This document shows positions 52,663-61,006 of a stretch of DNA of 64,000 nt, one piece after another. The notes beneath the pieces are model-generated. The model was given only the letters and a program-made list of their open reading frames with translations, did no database searches and was not told where the DNA came from. The stretch's first letter is position 1, and every line of letters begins with the position of its first letter. The position numbers and the translations under genes are program-made. The stretch is from Methanobacteriota archaeon (GTDB taxonomy: Archaea > Thermoplasmatota > Thermoplasmata > UBA10834): the NCBI GenBank assembly GCA_020347565.1, contig CP070732.1, positions 1,226,688-1,290,687 on the forward strand, written 5' to 3'.

Positions 52663-53451
52663 TTGGCTTTGCCCATACCGGACGCCGTCACGATCGCGGG
52701 GGTGACGTGCTTCTGCGTCGCGATGGCCGGGATATGCTATCGCAGGAGGATATTCGACCTGTCAGGGTCCCTTTCGGCCCTCGTGGTAGGCATGGCCATA
52801 GGCATATGCGGCAGCGTTCTCTGGCTCGTGCTGCTGCTGATATTCCTCGTGTCCAGCTTCGCCGCGACCAGGTACAGGTTCGAGTGGAAGAAGGCCAAGG
52901 GCTTCCAGGAAGGCCGCAGGGGAGAGCGGTCTTGGAGGAACATCGCAGCGAACGGCGCAATACCGACGGTGATAGCAGTCGCGAGCTTCGTGACCGACGC
53001 CGCGGCGAACGGCGATCCGGACGCCAACATGTTTCCTAAGGACGTTGCCAGCTTCCTCTTCATCTCCGCTATAGCTGTGGCGGCCGCGGATACCGCCGCG
53101 AGCGAGATCGGCATCATCGATCCGCGGGTATACATCATAACGACACTGAGGCGCGTGAAGCAGGGCGTCGACGGAGGCGTATCGCTGACGGGCACGCTCG
53201 TGGCGTTCGTCGCTGCGGCGTACACATCGACGGTGGCGTACGTCGTCTTCGCCGGCTTCGACACCGACCTCCTCGCCGGCCCGAGGACGCTCCTCATACC
53301 GATGCTGTGCGGGTTCCTAGGCTGTCAGGTCGACAGCGTCATCGGCGCAACCTGGGAGCAGAGAGGAAGGGTCGGCAAACTCGGCAACAACTTCTTGTCG
53401 ATAGGCTTCGGGACGCTTCTGGCGCTCCTCTTCGCCCTGGGGTCTCTGTGA
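52663..53451 (+). CDS. DUF92 family membrane protein
   Basis: A 262-residue protein with about six hydrophobic helices of the DUF92 family. Typical segments are FDLSGSLSALVVGMAIGICG, LVLLLIFLVSSFAATRYRFE and KAKGFQEGRRGERSWRNIAA NGAIP region, then VYIITTLRRVKQGVDGGVSL and LIPMLCGFLGCQVDSVIGAT. The plant relative VTE6 phosphorylates phytyl phosphate, so a role in polyprenyl-phosphate metabolism is possible here, given the isoprenoid genes downstream; that is inference. The start is TTG at 52663 with AGGTGAG close before it; it begins 15 bases after the giant-protein stop. Confidence 0.85.
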   Translation: MALPIPDAVTIAGVTCFCVAMAGICYRRRIFDLSGSLSALVVGMAIGICGSVLWLVLLLIFLVSSFAATRYRFEWKKAKGFQEGRRGERSWRNIAANGAIPTVIAVASFVTDAAANGDPDANMFPKDVASFLFISAIAVAAADTAASEIGIIDPRVYIITTLRRVKQGVDGGVSLTGTLVAFVAAAYTSTVAYVVFAGFDTDLLAGPRTLLIPMLCGFLGCQVDSVIGATWEQRGRVGKLGNNFLSIGFGTLLALLFALGSL

Positions 53452-53460
53452 CCCTGGCCG

Positions 53461-54207
53461 TCATCGTGCGGAGAGGGATCTGAGCGCTCCGGCCACATCT
53501 GCCAGCGACTCCGCACGAGCGTCAGCCTGCTGGTCGCCCGCCGAGGCTCTCCTGCCGACCTGGATGGCCCGCATGCCCACGCCCTTGGCGCCTCCGACGT
53601 CGGCCAGAGGGTCGTCCCCTATGTGCACCGCTCTCGCGGACGGCACGCCGAGCGCTGACAGAGTCCGGACGAATATCTCAGGCGCTGGCTTCCTGGCCAG
53701 CGTCTCGTCGGAGAACGTTGTCGCGTCGAAGTACCGCAGTATGTCGAATCGTTCCATGAGGGTCCGCAGCACCCTACCGGGCGTCTTGCCGGTGTTGGAT
53801 ATCAGCCCCTGCCTCGGAACCATCCCGCGGACCTCAGATAGGGCCTCCCTCGCGCCGGGGAGCAGCTTTGGCGGGTGCTCGAGCATGCTCTCGGAATACA
53901 CTTCGAGAACCCTGTCCAGCACATCCCGGGCGAGCGCTTCGGGGAGTTCGTCGTCCAGCCGGCGCAACAGGGATTCGACCTGACATGAGACGGTCACGTC
54001 CTTCCACTCCGACCAGAGCCTCTCGAGGTCGCGGCCTGTGTCCGAGTATGCGGCCTCCACATCTTTCGTCGAGAAGGCCAAGCCGGCGGAGCCGAGTATC
54101 TCGGCGATCTCATCGATCCTGAGCCTCGCCACCCTCGCTGAGCCTCCCGGCACCTCCTGTATGAGCGTGTCCCAGAGGTCGAAGGTGACAGCCTCGATGC
54201 CGTCCAT
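53461..54207 (-). CDS. HAD-superfamily hydrolase
   Basis: A 248-residue haloacid dehalogenase-fold phosphatase. Motif I is AVTFDLWDTLIQE (Asp nucleophile and second Asp replaced by tryptophan: DLWDT is common in this subgroup), motif II LISNTGKTP, motif III the lysine in TLARKPAPEIF, and motif IV HIGDDPLADVGGAKGVGM. An alpha-helical cap lies between motifs I and II. Substrate unknown. GGTGAG about seven bases before the ATG at 54207 and TATTTAAAG near 54293 on this strand decide the start. It shares a divergent promoter region with the 5S rRNA. Confidence 0.87.
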   Translation of the reverse strand: MDGIEAVTFDLWDTLIQEVPGGSARVARLRIDEIAEILGSAGLAFSTKDVEAAYSDTGRDLERLWSEWKDVTVSCQVESLLRRLDDELPEALARDVLDRVLEVYSESMLEHPPKLLPGAREALSEVRGMVPRQGLISNTGKTPGRVLRTLMERFDILRYFDATTFSDETLARKPAPEIFVRTLSALGVPSARAVHIGDDPLADVGGAKGVGMRAIQVGRRASAGDQQADARAESLADVAGALRSLSAR

Positions 54208-54322
54208 GGAAGTCTCACCGTGAACTGCCGACCGGGTATTCAACGTGACTGTCGCCGCAATGCGCCGTCCGCGCCCGTCAGAAGCCTTTAAATACGGAAT
54301 CGATAATAGACGGCCCGAAGAG

Positions 54323-54450
54323 CGGTTTGACGGCCAAAGTGGCGGGGCCACACCTGGTCTCATTCCGAACCCAGAAGTTAAGCCCGCCCACGTTCTTTGC
54401 GGTACTGAGGTGCGCGAGCCCTCGGGAAGCTCAGGGTCCTTGCGGCCCCG
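54323..54450 (+). rRNA. 5S ribosomal RNA (unlinked)
   Basis: The archaeal 5S core is clear: GTGGCGGGGCCACACC pairs as helix II/III, TCATTCCGAACCCAGAAGTT is loop C and B, AAGCCCGCC the return strand, and GGTACTGAGGTGCGCGAGCC the helix IV hairpin with GGGAAGC after it. TTTAAATA at 54286-54294 is the promoter. The ends are approximate, by up to about ten bases, because the terminal helix is weakly conserved. It stands alone, without 16S or 23S. Confidence 0.85.
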
Positions 54451-54460
54451 TGGTCACGGC

Positions 54461-54494
54461 GGCTAGATGTCCTAGCCATGTACCTTCGGGTACA
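54461..54494 (+). other. Two tandem hairpins after the 5S rRNA
   Basis: GGCTAG-ATGTC-CTAGCC (54461-54477) and TGTACC-TTCG-GGTACA (54479-54494), each six perfect base pairs, separated by one base. The second has a UUCG tetraloop. They follow the 5S end by about ten bases. Likely RNA structures of the 3' trailer for processing or termination; no T-tract follows. Confidence 0.65.
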
Positions 54495-54577
54495 GGGTGA
54501 ACCACATCGCTTGAACCCGTTGTGAGCGTGGAACGCTGTCAGCCACTCTTTCGTTCTTCCCACTGTCAGCACGGGCG

Positions 54578-54608
54578 GTACGTGGTACGTACACGAAAGG
54601 GTTTATAA
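54578..54608 (+). promoter_or_regulatory. Palindrome and TATA element upstream of the zinc-ribbon gene
   Basis: GTACG-TGGTA-CGTAC at 54578-54592 is a perfect five-base inverted repeat, ten bases upstream of TTTATAAG (54602-54608). The predicted start is near 54632, 14 bases before the ATG at 54646. An activator or repressor could bind the palindrome at the position of the BRE. Confidence 0.5.
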
Positions 54609-54645
54609 GACTCCGAGGTCGTTGGTCGATGCGAAGCTGGCTGCC

Positions 54646-55515
54646 ATGGCTCTGACGACAGAAGAGAAGATGATTCTGATAGCCGTACTCGTGGCAGTGA
54701 TGGCCTTGGTCCTCTACTTCGAGATGCGGGTCATGCGTGGCAGGGCGAAGGAGGTCAGGAGGGCGAGCTTCCGCAGGGACGAGGCCTTCAACGCAGTGCT
54801 GACCACCAGGTCCATCATGGACATCGTGAAGCGGGAGGGCGGCGACGTCGGTCCCGCGCGTGTCATCGTAGACAGGGCCAGGGACGCAATGTCCCGTGGA
54901 GAGCACAGGCGCGCCATCGAGCTGTGCGACAGCGCTAGAGCCGAGCTGATGAAGTGTCGCAGGGAGACGCCTGCGGCGCCTGCCGCGGAGACCGACAGCG
55001 TGCCCTTCGACATCGACGACCTCGCAAGGGACATCCTGCCGCCGAGGCCTGAGCCCCGGGAGCGCGCTGGCGACCAGTACCAGGGCACGAAGCTCCCGTT
55101 CGAGGAGGGCTCCGGGTACATGAGCGCCAAGTTCGAGATCAGCACCGCTAAGGACGAGCTGGCTGACGCGAAGGCTTCCGGGAGCGAAGTCTCCGAGGCC
55201 GAGCGTATGCTCTCGGATGCGGATGGCGAGTTCGAGGCTGGAAGGTACTCGAAGGCGCTGTCTGCGGCGGTGAGGGCCAGGCGGCACCTTAACGACGCCG
55301 TGGCTGCGGAGGCGATCCCGCTCACCCCATCACCCGTGAGGGAGGAGTCCCCATCGGGGTCGGACCGGGAGTGTCCATCGTGCAGGAGCATGGTGCTTCC
55401 CGACGACGAATTCTGCTCGCAATGCGGCGCCCCCACCCGCAGGAAGTGCCCGCATTGCGGTCGCGAGCCCGGAGAGGGCGACAGGTTCTGCAGGAAGTGC
55501 GGCAACGCCCTCTGA
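54646..55515 (+). CDS. Membrane-anchored protein with helical region and double zinc ribbon
   Basis: A 289-residue protein: one N-terminal membrane helix (KMILIAVLVAVMALVLYFEM, about residues 8-27), a charged helical region with two repeats of a coiled segment (IVDRARDAMSRGEHRRAIEL; MLSDADGEFEAGRYSKALSA), and a C-terminal DZANK-type double zinc ribbon (ECPSCRSMVLPDDEFCSQCG, then KCPHCGREPGEGDRFCRKCG). Helical repeats of this type resemble TPR-like elements. The ATG at 54646 is preferred to the upstream TTG because it lies after the predicted transcription start. Function unknown; likely a cytoplasmic-facing scaffold. Confidence 0.75.
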   Translation: MALTTEEKMILIAVLVAVMALVLYFEMRVMRGRAKEVRRASFRRDEAFNAVLTTRSIMDIVKREGGDVGPARVIVDRARDAMSRGEHRRAIELCDSARAELMKCRRETPAAPAAETDSVPFDIDDLARDILPPRPEPRERAGDQYQGTKLPFEEGSGYMSAKFEISTAKDELADAKASGSEVSEAERMLSDADGEFEAGRYSKALSAAVRARRHLNDAVAAEAIPLTPSPVREESPSGSDRECPSCRSMVLPDDEFCSQCGAPTRRKCPHCGREPGEGDRFCRKCGNAL

Positions 55516-55667
55516 CGCGTCATGGTGTCAACAGCGTTAACACGGACACGGTGGCAATTCGTCGCCTGATGGAGGCTCATCTGCGAATTCAGGCGTTCAG
55601 AGTGGGGATAATTTATATATTCGGAAGTCTCCTTTGAATGGTTGGGGTGGGCCCTTAGGGGGAGTAG

Positions 55668-55940
55668 ATGGCCGACGAAAACACGATATTCATCGGAAAG
55701 AAGGCAACCATGAACTACGTCCTCGCCGTCGTTTCTCAGTTCAACGGCGGCTGCAACGATGTCTGCATAAAGGCAAGAGGACGCGCTATAAGCAGGGCCG
55801 TGGATGTTTCGGAGATAGTGAAGAACCGCTTCATCCGCGATGCGGCCTACAAGGATGTGAAGATACAGACTGAGGTCCTGCCTGGACAGGACGGCGGAGA
55901 CGCGAACGTATCGTCGATAGAGATATACCTCGCCCGATAG
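55668..55940 (+). CDS. albA: Alba DNA/RNA-binding protein
   Basis: A 90-residue archaeal chromatin protein. [20 protein letters not shown] and [20 protein letters not shown] are the two signatures, with the basic loop KARGRAI that contacts nucleic acid. The lysine often acetylated near residue 11-12 (IGKK) is present. TTTATATA at about 55612 predicts transcription start near 55640, giving a leader of about 28 bases, in line with strong expression. Monocistronic. Confidence 0.96.
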   Translation: MADENTIFIGKKATMNYVLAVVSQFNGGCNDVCIKARGRAISRAVDVSEIVKNRFIRDAAYKDVKIQTEVLPGQDGGDANVSSIEIYLAR

Positions 55941-56050
55941 GCGCTCCGAAGCACTCCGACGAGGGCCGCAGCTCAGGCGCGAAGAGGCCCAGCTTGCGAA
56001 TCAGCTCGACGCATTTATGACCGACAAAGCGTATCGTCCACCCGATCGTT

Positions 56051-56860
56051 GTGAACGATGCCCGATTATCGCCTCCCCGCCGCGCACGCCTCGTCAAGCT
56101 CGGCGGCAGCGTCATCACCGACAAAGGCAGCCTGAGAACGTTCCGCGAGGAAGCCTGCCGGCGACTGGCATCCGAGTTGCGAGCGTCGACAGGCGTTCTC
56201 GTCGTCGTCCATGGGGCGGGCTCCTTCGGGCATATAGTGGCCAAGGAGCACCGGCTTCACGAAGGGTATAGGGACGACGGCCAGCTGGAGCACGTCGCCC
56301 GTGTCCAGCGCGACGTGAGGGAGCTCAGCGTGCGCGTCATAGGGGCGCTGATAGACAGCGGCATACGTGCCGTGTCAGTGCCTCCCGCCTCGGCAGCCAC
56401 GTTCAAGGGCGGCGCGGTGAAGGAGTTCGACCCTTCCCCGTTCGATGACGTCATGGGCATGCAGCTCACGCCCGTGACGTTCGGCGACGTCGTGCCCGAC
56501 GAATCGATGCGGTTCTCCATTTGCTCAGGCGACCTGCTCATGCTCGAACTGGCACGTCACCTGAAGCCCGAGCTGGTCGTCTTCTGCGCCGACGTGGACG
56601 GCGTGTTCACTGGTGACCCGAAGACCGATGAAGGGGCAACCCTCGTGCCTCGGCTCGGCAGGGAGGCGTTGACGGAGCTGCGGAAGGGCGATTCGCTGAA
56701 CGCCGATGTGACGGGGGGAATGCTCGGCAAGCTTGGCAGGATGCTGGACATCGCGTCACACTGCGAAAAGTGTATGATTCTGAACGGTGATGTTCCGGGA
56801 AGGTTGGAAGGGGCGTTGAGGGGCGACGATGTGCCCTCGACGACGGTCGTGCCAGGGTAG
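56051..56860 (+). CDS. Isopentenyl phosphate kinase
   Basis: Amino-acid-kinase-fold enzyme, 269 residues, that phosphorylates isopentenyl phosphate to isopentenyl diphosphate in the archaeal mevalonate pathway. RLVKLGGSVITDKGSLRTFR and VVVHGAGSFGHIVAKEH contain the ATP loop and the conserved histidine that marks the family; ELVVFCADVDGVFTGDP and NADVTGGMLGKLGRMLDIA the second nucleotide-binding part. The start is GTG at 56051. GCATTTATG near 56013 is the TATA element. It begins the three-gene isoprenoid operon, 11 bases before the isomerase gene. Confidence 0.94.
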   Translation: MNDARLSPPRRARLVKLGGSVITDKGSLRTFREEACRRLASELRASTGVLVVVHGAGSFGHIVAKEHRLHEGYRDDGQLEHVARVQRDVRELSVRVIGALIDSGIRAVSVPPASAATFKGGAVKEFDPSPFDDVMGMQLTPVTFGDVVPDESMRFSICSGDLLMLELARHLKPELVVFCADVDGVFTGDPKTDEGATLVPRLGREALTELRKGDSLNADVTGGMLGKLGRMLDIASHCEKCMILNGDVPGRLEGALRGDDVPSTTVVPG

Positions 56861-56871
56861 GTGTTCGGACG

Positions 56872-57954
56872 ATGGAAGGTGAGGATCGTCAGGGAAGCCT
56901 GATCGAGAGGAGGAAGAACGACCACATAGACATATGCGCCAAGGAGGACCTCTCGCCCGGGTACCAGTACTGGGACGACATCAGGCTGTTGCACAGGTCG
57001 CTGCCGGAGATAGACCTCGACGAAGTCGACACTTCGTCCTCCGTGTTCGGGCGGAGGCTGTCCGCGCCGATAGTCATATCCGCGATGACTGGGGGGTTCG
57101 GAAAGGCGAAGGAGATCAACGCCGTGCTCGCCTCGGTGGCGGAGAAGTACGGGCTCGGGCTCGGCGTGGGAAGCCAGAGGGCGGCCCTGGAGAACTCGGA
57201 GCTCGCAGAGACGTACGCCGTCGTGAGGGACTACGACGTGCCTCTGAGGATAGCCAACCTGGGGTTGCCACAGCTGGTCCGGCAGGGCGTGAGGGCGTCG
57301 CTCGATCCTGAGGACGGCGCCGCCGCGATGGAGATGATCGAAGCGCATGTGCTGGCGATACACCTCAACTACCTGCAGGAGGTCGTGCAGCCGGAGGGCG
57401 ACACCTGCGCCAGGGGGGGCTTGGACGCGATGGAGCGGTTCGCCTCCAGCCTTCCGCTTGTCGCGAAGGAGACCGGGGCCGGCATGTCCCGCGATACCGC
57501 CCTCAGGCTGAAGGGGGCTGGGGTCGTCGGCCTCGACGTGGGCGGCTTGGGCGGCACGAGCTTCTCCGCTGTGGAGTATTACCGCGCCCGACAGGCGAAG
57601 GACGTGTCGCGGGAGAACCTGGGCAAGGCCTTCTGGGACTGGGGCATACCCGCACCCGTGTCGGTCGTCACCGCCAATGTGGGCCTGCCGATGATCGCGA
57701 CCGGCGGGCTCAGGTCCGGCCTGGACGTCGCGCGTGCGGTATGCATAGGCGCCTCGTGCGGCGGCATGGCCGGGAGGCTGCTGCCCGCTGCCCTGGAAGG
57801 CAGGGCCGAACTCGAGCAGGAGGTCAAGATGATCGTCGACGAGCTGAGGGCAGCGATGTTCCTCGTGGGCGCGAGGAACGTCGACGAGCTCGCCGAAGCC
57901 CATGCCCTCGTGGTAGGACGGTCCAGGGACTGGCTGGACCACATGATGGAGTGA
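56872..57954 (+). CDS. fni: Type 2 isopentenyl-diphosphate delta-isomerase (FMN dependent)
   Basis: Interconverts isopentenyl and dimethylallyl diphosphate. A 360-residue TIM barrel with IERRKNDHIDICAKED at the N-terminus, IVISAMTGGFGKAKEINAVL (FMN and substrate), GVGSQRAALENSELAET, HLNYLQEVVQPEGD, LPLVAKETGAGMSRDTALRL, VGLDVGGLGGTSFSAVEYYR and MIATGGLRSGLDVARAV. All are type 2 motifs. It sits between isopentenyl phosphate kinase and the prenyl synthase, so the operon covers three steps in order. Confidence 0.96.
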   Translation: MEGEDRQGSLIERRKNDHIDICAKEDLSPGYQYWDDIRLLHRSLPEIDLDEVDTSSSVFGRRLSAPIVISAMTGGFGKAKEINAVLASVAEKYGLGLGVGSQRAALENSELAETYAVVRDYDVPLRIANLGLPQLVRQGVRASLDPEDGAAAMEMIEAHVLAIHLNYLQEVVQPEGDTCARGGLDAMERFASSLPLVAKETGAGMSRDTALRLKGAGVVGLDVGGLGGTSFSAVEYYRARQAKDVSRENLGKAFWDWGIPAPVSVVTANVGLPMIATGGLRSGLDVARAVCIGASCGGMAGRLLPAALEGRAELEQEVKMIVDELRAAMFLVGARNVDELAEAHALVVGRSRDWLDHMME

Positions 57955-57959
57955 TCTGC

Positions 57960-58943
57960 TTGGGATTTCCGGAGGATTACGCGGACCGAGTGAAGACGAT
58001 AAACGACGAGTTGATGCGCTCCTTCGAGGTGATAGAGAACGTCAACCTGCGGGCCGCGATGGCCCACTACCCGGACGCGGGCGGGAAGCGCCTCAGGCCG
58101 CTGCTGGCGACGATCGTCTGCGAGGCGTTCGGAGGCGACCCCGACAAGGCGATACCCTTCGGCGTCGCGCTCGAGATGGTCCACAACTTCACCCTGGTGC
58201 ACGACGACGTAATGGACGAGGACGACACGAGACGCGGTATGAAGACAGTTCACGTGGAGTACGGCGTTCCCGAGGCGATACTCGCTGGCGATGCGATGTT
58301 CGCGAGGGCGTTCGAGATAGTCCTCGAGAGCGACATCGACGACTCTAGCGCGGTCAGGCTCGTGGAGATTCTCGCGCGTTCGGTCAGGCTCCTCGCCGAC
58401 GGCCAGCAGATGGACCTCGACTTCGAGGACAGGGACATCGTCAGCCCGGACGAGTACCTCGAGATGATAGAGAGGAAGACCGCGGTGCTCTACTCCGCCG
58501 CCGCCCAAGGCGGCGCCATCGTGGGAGGGGCCCCCGAGCTGCCTCAGGAGGCGATGTTCGAGTACGGCCGACTGATAGGCCTGGGCTTTCAGATATGGGA
58601 CGACGTCCTCGATCTCAGGTCCGACCAGGAGACGTTCGGCAAGCCGGTCCTGAACGACATCAGGAACGGCAAGAAGACGCTCATAGTCGTGCACGCGCTC
58701 GACACCATGAAGGCCCCGGAGAAGGACCGGCTGATGGCCGTCCTGGGTAAGAAGGATGCCACCGATGCGGAGCTCCGGGATGCGAAGGACTTGCTCGAGT
58801 CGATTGGCTCGATCGAGTACGCTAGCAGGGTGGCGAGCGAGTTCGTCTCGAAGGCCAAGGACAAGCTGAAGGCGCTCAAGGAGTCACCGCACAAGGCGGC
58901 GCTCGTGGCGTTCGCCGACTTCATGCTGACCAGGAGTTCCTAG
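57960..58943 (+). CDS. Short-chain polyprenyl diphosphate synthase (GGPP/FPP type)
   Basis: Condenses C5 units into geranylgeranyl or farnesyl diphosphate for archaeal lipids. The 327-residue protein has GGKRLRPLLATIVCEAFGGD, the first aspartate motif LVHDDVMDEDDTRRG, and the second QIWDDVLDLRSDQ, with NGKKTLIVVHAL before the C-terminal helices. The product length cannot be read with certainty; the two residues before the first motif (FTLVHDD) suggest C15-C20. The start is TTG at 57960 with GGAGTGA six bases before it; GTG at 57951, which overlaps the fni stop, is the alternative. Its 3' end overlaps radB by four bases. Confidence 0.93.
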   Translation: MGFPEDYADRVKTINDELMRSFEVIENVNLRAAMAHYPDAGGKRLRPLLATIVCEAFGGDPDKAIPFGVALEMVHNFTLVHDDVMDEDDTRRGMKTVHVEYGVPEAILAGDAMFARAFEIVLESDIDDSSAVRLVEILARSVRLLADGQQMDLDFEDRDIVSPDEYLEMIERKTAVLYSAAAQGGAIVGGAPELPQEAMFEYGRLIGLGFQIWDDVLDLRSDQETFGKPVLNDIRNGKKTLIVVHALDTMKAPEKDRLMAVLGKKDATDAELRDAKDLLESIGSIEYASRVASEFVSKAKDKLKALKESPHKAALVAFADFMLTRSS

Positions 58944-59605
58944 GCGACGCCCGCCCTGGTGAGCCGGAAGTCTGCCCTCCTCCCCTCTTCCATGTGCCGG
59001 TGCTTGATTATTACGCCGCGTCTGGTGCTCGCGGCGACCTTGTCGAGGCGGAGTATCGCCTTGGCGTTGTGCAGCAGCACGTGCCCGCCGAGGGGCTCGA
59101 AAGTGCCCTTGTCGATGTCGGTGTAGACCTGCGACGTGAGGAGTACAGGCATGCCCTGGTGCCTCGCGACAGAGAGCAGCCTCGCGAGCTGCGGGCTCAG
59201 GGACTTCCTGACGCCCTTCTCGTCGTCCTTGCGGGTCAGCCTGTAGTGTATCGTCGCGGAGTCGAGGATGATGATGCCGACCTGCACGCTGCTCTCGGCC
59301 AGTCTGGAGGCCTTCTCGACCAGCGTCTCCTGCTCCTCGAACGAGTGGGGTTCGAAGAAGAGCATGTTCCCCATGACCTCATCGAATCGGTCGCCCGAAA
59401 TCTGCTTGAGCCGCTCCAGCGAGACGCCCTCCGTGTCTATGTAGATGACCTTCTTGCCGTCGAGGGCCACGTTTCTGGCGACCTGGAGGCATATGTTCGT
59501 CTTGCCCGTGCCAGCCTCCCCGAAGAGCAGAGTGATCGCCCCGCCCTCCAGCCCTCCGCTGAGTAGGCCGTCGAGGGCGGCTGAGCCTATCGGCACACGG
59601 GTCAT
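58940..59605 (-). CDS. radB: DNA repair and recombination protein RadB
   Basis: RecA-like ATPase of 221 residues, the archaeal paralog of RadA without the N-terminal helix-hairpin-helix domain. LLFGEAGTGKTNICLQVARN is Walker A, VGIIILDSATIHYRL Walker B, and PVLLTSQVYTDIDKGTFEPL the L2 region. RadB helps load or regulate RadA. The ATG at 59605 lies about 27 bp from a TATA-like TGCTTATCA, so the message is leaderless. Divergent from bud32 across 97 bases. Confidence 0.94.
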   Translation of the reverse strand: MTRVPIGSAALDGLLSGGLEGGAITLLFGEAGTGKTNICLQVARNVALDGKKVIYIDTEGVSLERLKQISGDRFDEVMGNMLFFEPHSFEEQETLVEKASRLAESSVQVGIIILDSATIHYRLTRKDDEKGVRKSLSPQLARLLSVARHQGMPVLLTSQVYTDIDKGTFEPLGGHVLLHNAKAILRLDKVAASTRRGVIIKHRHMEEGRRADFRLTRAGVA

Positions 59606-59702
59606 GCGTCGCCATCGGGGTTGTTCATGATAAGCATTGCGAATGCATGCGCCGTCTCGTCCAGGGACAGCCTTATTACGCCGAAGGCCTTTTGTCGACA
59701 CC

Positions 59703-60323
59703 GTGACAGTCCACAGGGTAGGTGCCGAGGCCAGACTGGACTCGGCGAGGTGGATGGGCCGCGACGTGGTCGTCAAGCGGCGCGTGGTCAAGGGTTACCG
59801 GCACCCCTCGCTCGACCGGTCGCTGCAGACATCCAGGATAAGGAACGAGGTTCGCCTCATGTTGGAGGCGAGGAGGGCGGGCATACCCGTGCCCATATTG
59901 TACTCTGTGGATCTCGAGAACAACAGGATCGTCATGGCCGAAGTGTGCGGCATGAGGGTCAAGGACGCCCTGCAGGGAGGCGCCGCCGATTCGGAGGCCG
60001 TCTGCGAGAGGATAGGCGAGGTCGCCGGCAGGCTCCACGCCAACGACATCGTGCACGGTGACCTCACGACGAGCAACATGCTCCTCGAGGGCGACAGCGT
60101 TGTACTCATAGACTTCTCCCTGGGCCAGAAGACCTCGGAGATGGAGGACAAGGGCGTGGACATGCATCTCCTGGAGGAGGCGTTTCTGTCCGCGCATCAT
60201 GACAGGAGCGAGCTGTATTCCATCGTCAAGGACTCGTACGTCCGCACTTATGCTGGCGGCGCTGAGGTGCTGAAGAAGGTGAAGGAGATAGAGAAGAGGG
60301 GGAGGTACACACGCAAAGAGTAG
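59703..60323 (+). CDS. bud32: Bud32-type atypical protein kinase of the KEOPS complex
   Basis: A 206-residue small kinase that serves KEOPS in making the t6A modification of tRNA. VHRVGAEARLDSARWMGRDV is the glycine-poor loop, KRRVVKGYRHPSLDRSL the Bud32 signature, GEVAGRLHANDIVHGDLTTS NM segment the catalytic loop, and VVLIDFSLGQKTSEMEDKGV the metal-binding Asp. Here it is a separate protein, not fused to Kae1. The start is GTG at 59703; TTATTAC near 59674 predicts transcription start within a few bases of it. The last 13 bases overlap the next gene. Confidence 0.95.
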   Translation: MTVHRVGAEARLDSARWMGRDVVVKRRVVKGYRHPSLDRSLQTSRIRNEVRLMLEARRAGIPVPILYSVDLENNRIVMAEVCGMRVKDALQGGAADSEAVCERIGEVAGRLHANDIVHGDLTTSNMLLEGDSVVLIDFSLGQKTSEMEDKGVDMHLLEEAFLSAHHDRSELYSIVKDSYVRTYAGGAEVLKKVKEIEKRGRYTRKE

Positions 60324-60886
60324 CCTTCGTGACCACGAACGACGGCAAGTTCAGGGAGGTGTCCCAGCAGATGGCGCTCCACGGCCTTCAGCTCGAGCAC
60401 CTGAAGATGCCCTACCCCGAGCTGCAGACCGAGTCGCTCGAATCGACCATCATACCGGGCCTGCTATGGCTGGTGTCGAAGTTCGAGCGCCCGGTGATGA
60501 TCGACGATTCCGGGCTCTTCGTCGACGCGCTCAAAGGGTTTCCGGGGGTGTTCTCATCCCATGCCTTCAAGACACTTGGCTGTGAGGGCATGTTGTGCCT
60601 CCTCGAAGGCGCGGAGATGCGCGATGCGCGCTTCGAGTGCTGCATCGGCTACCTGGCCCCTGGCGAAGATCCATTCATCGCGAAGGGAATAGCCAAAGGG
60701 TCGATATCAGCCGAAATGAGGGGCCGCGGAGGGTTCGGGTACGATCCCATATTCGTGCCCGAAGGGCGGTCTAAGACCTATGCGGAGATGGAGGTCGATG
60801 AGAAGAACGAGGTGTCGCACCGCGGCATAGCCATCAGGAAGTTCGTTGAGGAGATGCCAAGACTCTCCGAACCTGGAGGCCAATAG
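60311..60886 (+). CDS. HAM1/RdgB-type XTP/dITP pyrophosphatase, possible ACG start
   Basis: Cleans non-canonical purine triphosphates from the nucleotide pool. FVTTNDGKFREVSQQM, PVMIDDSGLFVDALKGFPGV, GRGGFGYDPIFVPEG and EKNEVSHRGIAIRKF are the family motifs, in a 185-191-residue protein. The first conventional start codon, GTG at 60329, would cut off the first beta strand. In-frame ACG at 60311 would give QRVAFVTTNDGKF, the family's expected N-terminus, and lies four bases after GGAGGT. No ATG, GTG or TTG exists between the ribosome-binding site and 60329. A true ACG start or a local base error is possible. Confidence 0.9.
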   Translation, partial: TQRVAFVTTNDGKFREVSQQMALHGLQLEHLKMPYPELQTESLESTIIPGLLWLVSKFERPVMIDDSGLFVDALKGFPGVFSSHAFKTLGCEGMLCLLEGAEMRDARFECCIGYLAPGEDPFIAKGIAKGSISAEMRGRGGFGYDPIFVPEGRSKTYAEMEVDEKNEVSHRGIAIRKFVEEMPRLSEPGGQ

Positions 60887-60932
60887 ATTTATCTCAGCCT
60901 CGCCAATCCCCTCTCCCAGCACTCAACAGGAT

Positions 60933-61006
60933 GGGGTAGTGGTCTAGCTTGGTATGATACGTGCTTTGGGAGCACGAGGCCATCGGTTCAAATCCGATCT
61001 ACCCCA
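60933..61006 (+). tRNA. tRNA-Pro (anticodon TGG)
   Basis: 74-base cloverleaf. Acceptor GGGGTAG pairs with CTACCCC, discriminator A. The anticodon arm CGTGC-TTTGGGA-GCACG exposes TGG and the T arm ATCGG-TTCAAAT-CCGAT is perfect. No intron and no encoded CCA. A TATA-like GATTTATCTC near 60886 overlaps the end of the HAM1-type gene. Confidence 0.96.
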
